Shown here in pieces: positions 1 through 7,242 of a stretch of DNA of 38,007 nt. The notes under the pieces are model-generated. The model had not been told where the DNA came from. It made no database searches and saw only the letters and a program-made list of their open reading frames with translations. Origin of the DNA: an uncultured Pseudoflavonifractor sp. GTDB lineage: Bacteria; Bacillota; Clostridia; Oscillospirales; Oscillospiraceae. The position numbers and the translations under genes were made by a program. The stretch is from contig NZ_CALXGI010000023.1 of the NCBI RefSeq assembly GCF_944387805.1, positions 1-38,007 on the forward strand, written 5' to 3'. The stretch's first letter is position 1. Every line of letters begins with the position of its first letter.

Positions 1-932
1 ACCTGGGTGATGGGCTGGGTGAAGCTCTTGTTCAGACCCACAAAGGAGATGACGGTGCCCAGGGTGACGCCGGCCAGGCCGTTGATGCCCAGAATGGCGC
101 CCACAACGGCCACCAGGGCGTAGCTGAGCCAGCCGATATTGGCGTTGATGGGCATGAGCAGGTTGGCGTACCGGTTGGCCTTGTCGGCGCTCTGGCGCAG
201 AGCCTCGTTGACCTGGTGGAAGTCAGCCTTGGCGGCCTCCTCGTGGCAGAATACCTTGACCACCTTCTGGCCGTCCAGCATCTCCTCGATGAAGCCGTCC
301 ACAATGCCCAGATTCTTCTGCTGCTGGACGTAGTAGGCGCCCGACAGGCTGGAGAATCTGGCGGTGACCAGCAGCATGACCACGGCGGTGGCCACCGAGA
401 TGATGGTGAGGGTGGGGTTGAGCAGCAGCATGGTGATGAGGGTGGCCGCCATGGTGATGGAGGAGTTGATGATCTGGGGGATGCTCTGGCTGAGGAGCTG
501 CCGCAGGGTGTCCACGTCGTTGGTGTACACGGACATGATGTCGCCGTGGGCGTGGGTGTCAAAGTACTTGATGGGCAGGGCCTCCATCCGGCGGAACAGG
601 TCGTTGCGCAGGTGGAGCATGGTGCCCTGGCTGACAGTGACCATGATGCGGTTGTAGCCGAAAGCGGCGGCGATGCCCACAACCAGCAGGACAATCAGCC
701 GGAGAATGGCGGAGGCCAGGCCGCTGAAGTCGGTGGAGCCGGCGGCGAGCATGGGGGTGATGTAGTCATCCACCAGGGTCTGGGGGAAGGTGGCGGCCAC
801 CACTGTGGCCACGGCGGAGATGAGAATACAGAGAATAACCAGTACAAAGGGCAGCTTGTAGAAGTGCAGCATGTAGCGCACCACCCGGCGGAGCACCGGG
901 AGAGAGCTGGCCCTGGATTTTGTTTCACTCAT
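1..932 (-). CDS. ABC exporter half-transporter, membrane domain (partial, runs off the window)
   Basis: The first 310 residues of an ABC exporter half-transporter are visible; the stop and the ATP-binding domain lie beyond the left edge. Translation from ATG at 932-930 begins MSETKSRASSLPVLRRVVRY and continues through alternating long hydrophobic helices and polar loops, including the type I exporter coupling-helix region (RMEALPIKYFDTHAHGDIMS) near residue 110. A clear AAAGGAGGAA ribosome binding site lies 8-10 bases upstream. The gene starts 17 bases after the preceding ABC half-transporter stops, so the pair are co-transcribed and almost certainly heterodimerise. The companion has degenerate catalytic residues in its ATPase, so this subunit should carry the intact catalytic site. 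Role: ATP-driven export across the cytoplasmic membrane. The substrate cannot be told; a MarR-controlled pair of this kind often exports drugs or toxic small molecules. Confidence 0.9.
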   Translation of the reverse strand, partial: MSETKSRASSLPVLRRVVRYMLHFYKLPFVLVILCILISAVATVVAATFPQTLVDDYITPMLAAGSTDFSGLASAILRLIVLLVVGIAAAFGYNRIMVTVSQGTMLHLRNDLFRRMEALPIKYFDTHAHGDIMSVYTNDVDTLRQLLSQSIPQIINSSITMAATLITMLLLNPTLTIISVATAVVMLLVTARFSSLSGAYYVQQQKNLGIVDGFIEEMLDGQKVVKVFCHEEAAKADFHQVNEALRQSADKANRYANLLMPINANIGWLSYALVAVVGAILGINGLAGVTLGTVISFVGLNKSFTQPITQ

Positions 933-949
933 ACGGGGGATTCCTCCTT

Positions 950-2689
950 TCAGGCGGGCTGGTCGAAGTCGCCGCCGCCCTTGACCTGGGACTCGTAGAT
1001 CTCCTGGTAGATGGCGTTGGACTTCAGAAGGTTTTCGTGGGTGTCAAAGCCGTCGATGCGGCCGTTATCCAGCACCAGAATGCGGTCGGCGTCCTGGACG
1101 CTGGAGATCCGCTGGGCGATGATGATTTTTGTGGTGCCGGGGATGCGCTGGGCGAAGGCCTGGCGGATTTTGGCGTCGGTGGCGGTGTCCACGGCGGAGG
1201 TGGAGTCATCCAGAATCAGCACCTTGGGGCGCTTCAGCAGGGCACGGGCAATGCACAGCCGCTGCTTCTGGCCGCCGGACACGTTGGAGCCGCCCCGCTC
1301 AATGCGGGTGTTGTAGCCGTCGGGGAAGCGGTCGATGAACTCGTCGGCGCAGGCCGCCCGGCAGGCCTCCACGCACTCGGCCTCGGTGGCGTCCGGGTTG
1401 CCCCAGCGCAGGTTCTCCAGGATGGTGCCGGAGAACAGGGTGTTTTTCTGCAGTACCACGGACACCTGGTTGCGCAGGGACTCCATATCGTACTTCCGCA
1501 CGTCGGTACCGCCCACCCGGACGGCGCCCTGGTCCACGTCGTATAGCCGGCAGATCAGGTTGACCAGGCTGCTCTTGCCAGCGCCCGTGCCGCCGATGAC
1601 GCCGATGGTCTCGCCGGATTTGATGTGCAGGTCAATGTCGGTCAGGGCGTTTTTGCCGCTGCCGTGCTTGTAGGAGAAGCTGACGTGGTCAAAGTCGATG
1701 CTGCCGTCGGCCACCTGGAAGACGGGCTGCTCCGGCTCCTTCAGGTCGGGGATCTCCCGGAGCACCTCGCTGATACGGTTGATGCTGGCCAGGGACATGC
1801 TGATCATGACTACCACCATGGACAGCATCATCAGGCTCATCAGCAGGGACATGACATAGCTGAACAGGCTGGTCAGATCGCCGGTGGACATGCTGCCGCC
1901 CACAATGAACTGGGCGCCCATCCAGGAGACCATGATGATGCAGAAGTAGACGGCCAGCATCATGGCGGGGCTGTTGAAGGCCAGCAGGCCCTCAGCCTTG
2001 ACGAACAGACGGTAGAGGTTGTGAGAGGCTTTGGAGAACTTGTCGTCCTCAAAATCCTCCCGCACAAAGGCCTTCACCACCCGGATGGCGGACACGTTCT
2101 CCTGGACGCTGGCATTCAGGTCGTCGTACTTGCGGAACACCTGATTGAAGATCTTGATGGTGACCGCCATAATGGCGCCCAGCACCACAATGAGAAAGAC
2201 AACCGCAATGAGGAAGGTAAGGCTCAGTTCAGGGCTGATGATGAGGCACATGATGTAGCTGAATATCAGCGTGAGGGGAGAGCGGACCGCGACGCGGATG
2301 ACCATCATGAAGGCGTTCTGTACATTGGTGACATCAGTGGTCATCCGGGTGACCAGGCCGGGCACGCTGAATTTGTCGATATTGGAGAAGGAGAAGGTCT
2401 GGATATTGTTGTAAATGGCCTCCCGCAGGTTGGCGGCCAGGCCGGAGGAGGCGCTGGCGGCGAATTTTCCCGCCAGTGCGCCGAACAGGAGGCTCATGCC
2501 GGCCAGCACCACCATGACAATGCCGTAGCGGTACACGGTGGGCAGATGGGCCTTTTCCAGCCCCTGGTCAATGATAATGGCGGTGATGAAGGGCAGCAGA
2601 ATCTCCATGACCACCTCAAGAGCGGCCATTGCGATGCACAGGAGGGTGTCCCGCTTGAAGCGGCCCAGCTGACGCAGTACGGTTTTCAC
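950..2689 (-). CDS. ABC exporter half-transporter with degenerate nucleotide-binding domain
   Basis: A complete type I ABC exporter half-transporter of 579 residues, the usual length: six-helix membrane domain (about 1-320), then the ATPase domain. Visible motifs are Walker A (GGTGAGKSS), signature (NVSGGQKQR), Walker B (VLILDDSTSAVD) and switch region (IIIAQRISS). Walker B has Asp where the catalytic Glu is expected, and the switch His is replaced by Gln. Both changes are typical of the non-catalytic partner in heterodimeric exporters such as TM287/288. The start is GTG at 2689-2687, overlapping the MarR TGA stop (GTGA), with AAAAGGAGG 9 bases upstream; starts further upstream would read through the regulator gene. 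The overlap implies translational coupling. It works with the half-transporter immediately downstream. Substrate unknown. Confidence 0.93.
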   Translation of the reverse strand: MKTVLRQLGRFKRDTLLCIAMAALEVVMEILLPFITAIIIDQGLEKAHLPTVYRYGIVMVVLAGMSLLFGALAGKFAASASSGLAANLREAIYNNIQTFSFSNIDKFSVPGLVTRMTTDVTNVQNAFMMVIRVAVRSPLTLIFSYIMCLIISPELSLTFLIAVVFLIVVLGAIMAVTIKIFNQVFRKYDDLNASVQENVSAIRVVKAFVREDFEDDKFSKASHNLYRLFVKAEGLLAFNSPAMMLAVYFCIIMVSWMGAQFIVGGSMSTGDLTSLFSYVMSLLMSLMMLSMVVVMISMSLASINRISEVLREIPDLKEPEQPVFQVADGSIDFDHVSFSYKHGSGKNALTDIDLHIKSGETIGVIGGTGAGKSSLVNLICRLYDVDQGAVRVGGTDVRKYDMESLRNQVSVVLQKNTLFSGTILENLRWGNPDATEAECVEACRAACADEFIDRFPDGYNTRIERGGSNVSGGQKQRLCIARALLKRPKVLILDDSTSAVDTATDAKIRQAFAQRIPGTTKIIIAQRISSVQDADRILVLDNGRIDGFDTHENLLKSNAIYQEIYESQVKGGGDFDQPA

Positions 2690-3159
2690 GATTTCGATTC
2701 CTCCTTTTGATGTTGTGCTGTCAGTGCGGACAGGTTTTGCAGCAGCTTTCTCTGCAGACGGTCCAGGGTGAACAGTTCCTTCTGAGAAAAGCCGTGGTAC
2801 AGCTGGCTGTGGACGCCCTGAATGGTTGCCTCCAGCGTGGGACGCAGCCGCCTGGCCGCCTCGGTGGCAAAGAGCAGGCGGCGCCGATCGTCCTCCTTGC
2901 AGCGCTCCACGCGGATGTACCCTTTTTCCCTCAGACGCTTGACCATGCTCGACAGCGTGGCCATGGAGTAGCCAAAGGCACGGTGAATCTCGGTCAGAAG
3001 GGTGCCCTGTCCGTCCCGGTCCAGCAGGCACAGGAGAATCTGGGCCTGGGCGGCTGTCAGGCCGGTGGAGGCCAGACGGCGGCCGATGCACTGCTCGGCC
3101 TGAATGCACAGCCATCTGCCGTCCCGGAGGAGCCGGCCCGCGTCCATTTCCATCATCAT
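2686..3159 (-). CDS. MarR-family transcriptional regulator
   Basis: A 157-residue winged-helix regulator of MarR size and layout. Residues about 35-105 carry the helix-turn-helix and wing (SMATLSSMVKRLREKGYIRV, then EDDRRR at the wing tip), followed by a long dimerisation helix. It is the first gene of the operon with the two ABC half-transporters and overlaps the next start by 4 bases. The family usually represses its own operon until a small ligand binds. Consistent with this, a perfect 6-bp inverted repeat lies in its leader (3187-3203), just after the predicted transcription start. Three ATGs occur in a row at the start (3159-3151), with only a weak GGAAAGG-type ribosome binding site, so the exact first residue is uncertain by a few codons. 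Confidence 0.9.
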   Translation of the reverse strand: MMMEMDAGRLLRDGRWLCIQAEQCIGRRLASTGLTAAQAQILLCLLDRDGQGTLLTEIHRAFGYSMATLSSMVKRLREKGYIRVERCKEDDRRRLLFATEAARRLRPTLEATIQGVHSQLYHGFSQKELFTLDRLQRKLLQNLSALTAQHQKEESKS

Positions 3160-3186
3160 ACCTGCCCGCCTTTCCTTTTTTGTTTG

Positions 3187-3203
3187 GACAGAAACTATCT
3201 GTC
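3187..3203. promoter_or_regulatory. Candidate MarR operator (perfect inverted repeat)
   Basis: GACAGA-AACTA-TCTGTC is a perfect 6-bp inverted repeat with a 5-base spacer. It starts a few bases downstream of the predicted start of the marR-ABC transcript, where a bound dimer would block transcription. The match to MarR is inferred from position only. Confidence 0.5.
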
Positions 3204-3211
3204 ACCTTTTG

Positions 3212-3240
3212 TTTATACCACAGTCTTTCTTGCATGTGAA
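3212..3240 (-). promoter_or_regulatory. Promoter of the marR-ABC exporter operon
   Basis: Minus strand: TTCACA (3240-3235), 17-base spacer, TATAAA (3217-3212). The start should fall near 3205, giving a leader of about 45 bases. Its -35 overlaps the divergent lysR promoter. Confidence 0.55.
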
Positions 3241-3258
3241 ATTCAAATGTGCTATATT
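3230..3258 (+). promoter_or_regulatory. Promoter of the divergent lysR gene
   Basis: TTGCAT (3230-3235), 17-base spacer, TATATT (3253-3258). Its -35 overlaps the -35 of the opposing operon at 3235-3240, so the two promoters share bases and may compete for polymerase. Confidence 0.5.
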
Positions 3259-3360
3259 CTATAAAAGAATTTTATTGACTCTTTGAATTGAACAAACGCC
3301 CGGAGCAGGGAGACCCCATCTCTGTAAAAAATGCGCACCGGGCCGGAAAGGAGGAGCACA

Positions 3361-4257
3361 ATGAACACCACACAGCTGGAGTGCTTTATGGAGGTGGCCA
3401 ACTGCCTGAATTTTTCCCGGGCGGCGGAGCACCTCTCCATCACCCAGCCCGCAGTGAGCCATCAGATCAACACCCTGGAGAACGAGCTGGGCGTGAAGCT
3501 GTTTCACCGCACCAGTAAGAGCGTCCGCCTGACGCAGGAGGGATTCCTTTTCACGCAGTACGCCGGAGAGCTGATGAAGATTACCGCCCTGTCCAAGGCC
3601 AGGGTGAAGGAGTGTCGGCAGGAGGCGCCCCTGCGCCTGGTGATTGGGTGCCGGAATACCGCAGAGCTGTGGCTGCTTCGGCCGGCGCTGGCCCGGCTCC
3701 GCCGCACCAGACCGGAAGTGCTGCCCGTTCTGCGGCTGGTGCCCTTTGACGCTCTGGAAAATCTGCTGGAGGAGGAGAGCATCCACCTCATGTTTACCTT
3801 TCAGGAGTCGGCGCCCTCAAAGGCCCGGTATCTGGAGTTGACCCGCTGCCCGGTGATGTGTATCTGTGCTCCGGGCCACCCTCTGGCGGAGGAGCAGACG
3901 GTCACCAGCCGTCAGCTCCAGGCGGCAGAGCGCATCGCGGCCTGCCGCCCGCCCGCCTGCCCCCGTGAGCTTTTTGAGATTCAGGGCAGGGTCATGGGCG
4001 GCCGAAGCACCAATCAGATTCTCTTCTGCGACAACCAGGAGGCCATTTATCCTCTGGTAGAGGCGGGCTATGCCTTCGCCCTGGTTCCCGACTTTCCCCA
4101 TAGCAGGGTGCCTCAGCTGCGCTATATTCCAATGGCTGATGCGGAGCCTCTGTCTTTTGGCGCCGCCTACCTGTCAGAAAAGGGAAATCCCGCCCTGGGA
4201 CATTTTCTCACTCACCTGTCTCAAAGTATGCAGGATAGCAGAGAAAACAGGGAGTAA
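3361..4257 (+). CDS. LysR-family transcriptional regulator
   Basis: A 298-residue protein, the standard LysR length. The N-terminal winged helix-turn-helix is textbook (about residues 3-62: FSRAAEHLSITQPAVSHQIN followed by LGVKLFHR). The remainder is the periplasmic-binding-protein-like effector domain. The ATG at 3361 is chosen because AAAGGAGG sits 7-8 bases upstream and the HTH begins directly after it. It is divergent from the marR-ABC operon with overlapping promoters, so it may regulate that operon, itself, or the downstream luxR locus. The effector is unknown. It ends about 70 bases before the luxR promoter. Confidence 0.9.
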   Translation: MNTTQLECFMEVANCLNFSRAAEHLSITQPAVSHQINTLENELGVKLFHRTSKSVRLTQEGFLFTQYAGELMKITALSKARVKECRQEAPLRLVIGCRNTAELWLLRPALARLRRTRPEVLPVLRLVPFDALENLLEEESIHLMFTFQESAPSKARYLELTRCPVMCICAPGHPLAEEQTVTSRQLQAAERIAACRPPACPRELFEIQGRVMGGRSTNQILFCDNQEAIYPLVEAGYAFALVPDFPHSRVPQLRYIPMADAEPLSFGAAYLSEKGNPALGHFLTHLSQSMQDSRENRE

Positions 4258-4302
4258 GCGGCCGCTTTTCACAAGCTCTGCGGCTGAAGATGCGGAGATA
4301 AA

Positions 4303-4343
4303 AACTTCCGCCCCATTTACGGGAGTGACAGGGAGCGGAAGTT
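4303..4343. repeat. Inverted repeat overlapping the luxR promoter
   Basis: AACTTCCGC (4303-4311) and GCGGAAGTT (4335-4343) form a perfect 9-bp inverted repeat with a 23-base gap. The right arm fills most of the spacer between the -35 and -10 elements of the promoter at 4325-4353. This is a plausible operator for the LysR or LuxR protein, with the arms about three helical turns apart. Confidence 0.5.
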
Positions 4344-4353
4344 CGACTATAAT
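4325..4353 (+). promoter_or_regulatory. Promoter of the LuxR/LAL regulator gene
   Basis: GTGACA (4325-4330), 17-base spacer, perfect TATAAT (4348-4353). The start should fall near 4360, giving a leader of only 20-30 bases before the GTG start. Confidence 0.65.
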
Positions 4354-4379
4354 GAGATGCTGAGGAGACCGGGAAGGGA

Positions 4380-6842
4380 GTGGAGACTGTGGAAAAACCA
4401 TACTTTTCTGAGGAAATATCTCAAAAACTATCAAAAATTTCCAACTTCGGCATGGTAATGGTAGAGGCTCCGGCGGGATATGGAAAGACCACGGCTGTCC
4501 GCTGGGCCATCCGCAATGTGCCCTCAGAACAGATCCGCTGGTTTACGGCGGTGAGCTGCCTTCAGGATACCAGTCTGGACTGGTTCATGAGGCAGATTGG
4601 GCAGCTGGACCCGGAGGCGGGGGACGTCCTTCGGCAGCTGGGCTTTCTGAACCGGAGCAATGTCAGTGTTGCGGCGGATATTCTGACCAATCTTTGCATC
4701 TCTGAGCCCTGCTATCTGATTCTGGACAATTTTCAGCTGATAGGAGACAACTGGCCCCTGCCGCTTCTTCGGGCCATAGCGGATCGCAGAAGGGATACGC
4801 TGCATGTCATCCTCATCTCCCAAAACTTTGGAAGGCTCCGTGCGGCTTTTGAGAACACCACCAATGTCTACCGCTTTTGCTCACGGGATCTGCTGCTGAG
4901 CCGAAAGAATATTACGGAATACGGACGACAGCTGGGACTGCAGCTGTCAAAGCATCAGACGGAGATTATTTATCGCAACACAGAGGGGTGGGCTGCCGCA
5001 GTGTCGCTGTATTTCAGTCATCTGCGCCAGGACGGCGGCGGCCTGCCGGAATTTCAAGATATGGATGGACTCCTCCGCGCCTTTTTCTGGGGAAAGCTGT
5101 CTGACGAGGAACAGAAGATGCTCCTGCAGGTGGCGGTGTTTGACTACATTCGGGAGGAGCAGCTGCCGGAGATTATCCCAGGCCGGGAGGCGGCCCTGAG
5201 CAGTCTTCTTGTACGTGTTCCGCTGATGCACCACGATCAGCGGGAACGGACCATCTATCCTCATGAGCTGCTGCGGCATTTTCTTCTGCGGATGCTCAAA
5301 ACCATGCCGGAGGATTTCCAGAGCCAGGTTTATGAGGCTGCCGGAGAAATTTACCGCAGAGCGGGCACCAATAAGAAGGCGATAGAGTGTTTCTTCCGGG
5401 CTGGGAATGACGAAAAGCTCTTCTCCTGTGAACTGTCGGGACTGCTCAATGAGAAATTCGGCGGCATCAGCTATACGGCCCTTGCGCAGACGGTGCTGGA
5501 ACGCTGTTCCTGTGAAGCGCTGGCGGCCTATCCGCTGTCCATGCTGCGTCTGTGCCTGGCTCTGTTTTCGGGAACTGATTTTGAAGGGTTTACCGCGGCG
5601 CTGGAGCGGTGCCGTCATATTATAGAGGAAAAAGACAGCCCGCAGCTGATGGGCGAGTGGCATCTTGTGGCGGCATTCCGGGAGTTTCCCGATATCTCCG
5701 GAATGAAAGAACATTACCTGGCGGCGGAGCGTCTGATGACGGAGCCCTCCCGGATTTTTACGCCCAGAGAACCCTATATGTTCGGTACGCCCTCCATGTG
5801 GTATCTCTTCTACCGGACGCCTGGACGAATGATGGAGACGGCGGAGGAACTGCGGGATATGCTGGAGATCTATAACCGCCTGACAAACCACCACGGCGCG
5901 GGGGCCTATGAGCTCTATCTGGGGGAGGCACTCAGCGTACAGGGTCGGTTTGACGAGTCGGATATCCATGCCCACAAGGCGGCCATGCTTTCGGAGCGCT
6001 GGCAGAACGCCAGCGTAACCTATGGCGCGGCGCTGCTGCTGGGCATTAACGCCATTTATCAGTCGGACATGATTTCCCTCCAGAAGGCCATTGAATATCT
6101 GGAGAACAAGGCCCTGGCCTATCCATTCCTCCGGCACACGGCCATCAACACACAGATGGCAGAGACCGTGCGCGGCTATCTCCTGGGCCTGATGATGGAG
6201 CCCGACCGTTCGGCCGAGTGGGCGCGGGGTCCGGCGGATATGCTCAACGACCTGACCTTTACCAACTTTATGGCTAAGACCAACCGCATCACCGACCTGA
6301 TTCTGCGCAAGGAGTACAAGCGGGCCATTGCCAGCGTGGAGGCGTCCCTGGCTCTGGACAGCCGCCTCATCTCCCTGTCCACCCGCAACTTCATGTGCGT
6401 GGGTCTGGCGCTGTGCTATCTGGCCATCGGACTGCCCAACCGGGCGGCAGAGTGGCTGGATCAGTCGCTGACCCTGGCTGAACAGGATAAAAACTATACC
6501 TTTCTGGCCTGCTTCCGGAAGTATCTGTCCATTTTGTTCCTGCTTCCGTCCATGAAAAAAAAGCACGGAAGAGCAATCCAGGAGATTAAAGCGATGGAGA
6601 TCCACTATACCAAGGCGGAAGAGAGCCGCATTTTCTTCATGCTGGAAAAATATCCGGAACAGATGGGCGAGCTGACCGAGCGGGAACGGGAGGTGGCCCA
6701 GCTGGCGGCGGCCGGGCTGCGCAACAAGGAAATTGCCGAAGCGCTCTTCATCTCTGAAGAGACTGTAAAGAGCCATATCCGCAGCATCTTCAACAAAACC
6801 AATATTGACCGGCGCGGCCGCCTGGTGGAACTTTTGAAATAA
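4380..6842 (+). CDS. LuxR-family ATPase regulator (MalT/LAL type)
   Basis: A large 820-residue regulator with MalT-like layout. An N-terminal STAND-type ATPase has a P-loop (EAPAGYGKTTAVRW, residues about 29-42). A long helical, TPR-like sensor region fills the middle (about 320-740). A C-terminal LuxR helix-turn-helix (about 755-815) contains LTEREREVAQLAAAG and NKEIAEALFISEETVKSHI. Such proteins bind ATP and an inducer, oligomerise, and activate nearby promoters. Start choice: GTG at 4380, or GTG at 4389, which has GGGAG at better spacing; either gives the same domains. Downstream and codirectional are DUF2442, a giant SLH surface protein and an SLH protease, the probable targets. The inducer is unknown. 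Confidence 0.9.
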   Translation: METVEKPYFSEEISQKLSKISNFGMVMVEAPAGYGKTTAVRWAIRNVPSEQIRWFTAVSCLQDTSLDWFMRQIGQLDPEAGDVLRQLGFLNRSNVSVAADILTNLCISEPCYLILDNFQLIGDNWPLPLLRAIADRRRDTLHVILISQNFGRLRAAFENTTNVYRFCSRDLLLSRKNITEYGRQLGLQLSKHQTEIIYRNTEGWAAAVSLYFSHLRQDGGGLPEFQDMDGLLRAFFWGKLSDEEQKMLLQVAVFDYIREEQLPEIIPGREAALSSLLVRVPLMHHDQRERTIYPHELLRHFLLRMLKTMPEDFQSQVYEAAGEIYRRAGTNKKAIECFFRAGNDEKLFSCELSGLLNEKFGGISYTALAQTVLERCSCEALAAYPLSMLRLCLALFSGTDFEGFTAALERCRHIIEEKDSPQLMGEWHLVAAFREFPDISGMKEHYLAAERLMTEPSRIFTPREPYMFGTPSMWYLFYRTPGRMMETAEELRDMLEIYNRLTNHHGAGAYELYLGEALSVQGRFDESDIHAHKAAMLSERWQNASVTYGAALLLGINAIYQSDMISLQKAIEYLENKALAYPFLRHTAINTQMAETVRGYLLGLMMEPDRSAEWARGPADMLNDLTFTNFMAKTNRITDLILRKEYKRAIASVEASLALDSRLISLSTRNFMCVGLALCYLAIGLPNRAAEWLDQSLTLAEQDKNYTFLACFRKYLSILFLLPSMKKKHGRAIQEIKAMEIHYTKAEESRIFFMLEKYPEQMGELTEREREVAQLAAAGLRNKEIAEALFISEETVKSHIRSIFNKTNIDRRGRLVELLK

Positions 6843-6873
6843 CCAGGAAAATCCCCCCTTTGGGGGATGCGGA

Positions 6874-6928
6874 GCAGCATAGAATTTCTGTATGATAAAA
6901 ATACGGAAATTCTATGCTGCTATTTTTT
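6874..6928 (+). terminator. Strong intrinsic terminator or attenuator between luxR and the surface-protein genes
   Basis: GCAGCATAGAATTTC (6874-6888) pairs perfectly with GAAATTCTATGCTGC (6906-6920) over 15 bp around a 17-base loop, followed by TATTTTTTTA. A shorter perfect hairpin (ATCCCCC/GGGGGAT) lies just upstream at about 6851-6869. The ribosome binding site of the next gene begins only 6 bases after the U-tract, so this may act as an attenuator rather than a plain operon end. Confidence 0.85.
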
Positions 6929-6947
6929 TACAGAAGGAGGAAATGCT

Positions 6948-7193
6948 ATGAATAATATGGGTGTGGTGCTGCATGTACTCCCCGGCTATCAGCTGAAGCT
7001 CAGCTTCTCAAATGGGAGCGAGGCGATTGTGAATATGAAGCACAGGCTTCACGCCGTACGGTTTGGAAGACTGGCCTCGCCCAAATTATTCTGCGCAGCA
7101 AGGCTGGAGGGCAGCGAGGTGGTCTGGGACGATGGGAACCACTGCGTCCGGGCGTCGATTAACGAGCTGCTGGACTCCATGCAGATGGATTGA
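6948..7193 (+). CDS. DUF2442-family small protein
   Basis: An 81-residue protein matching the DUF2442 pattern by eye: a beta strand with LKLSFSNGSEAIVNM, then a FGRLASPKLFCAARLEGSEVVWDDG stretch. DUF2442 proteins are small, of unknown function, and sometimes paired with DUF4160 partners; no such partner is present here. The ATG at 6948 is chosen because GAAGGAGG lies 7-8 bases upstream. It sits between the LuxR/LAL regulator and the giant SLH gene, 49 bases before the latter's start, so it is probably co-transcribed with it. Any link to surface-protein expression is inference. Confidence 0.75.
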   Translation: MNNMGVVLHVLPGYQLKLSFSNGSEAIVNMKHRLHAVRFGRLASPKLFCAARLEGSEVVWDDGNHCVRASINELLDSMQMD

Positions 7194-7242
7194 CATGGAC
7201 GGAAAATAAAAGACGGGAAGCTTGTATGAGGAGGAAATGCCT

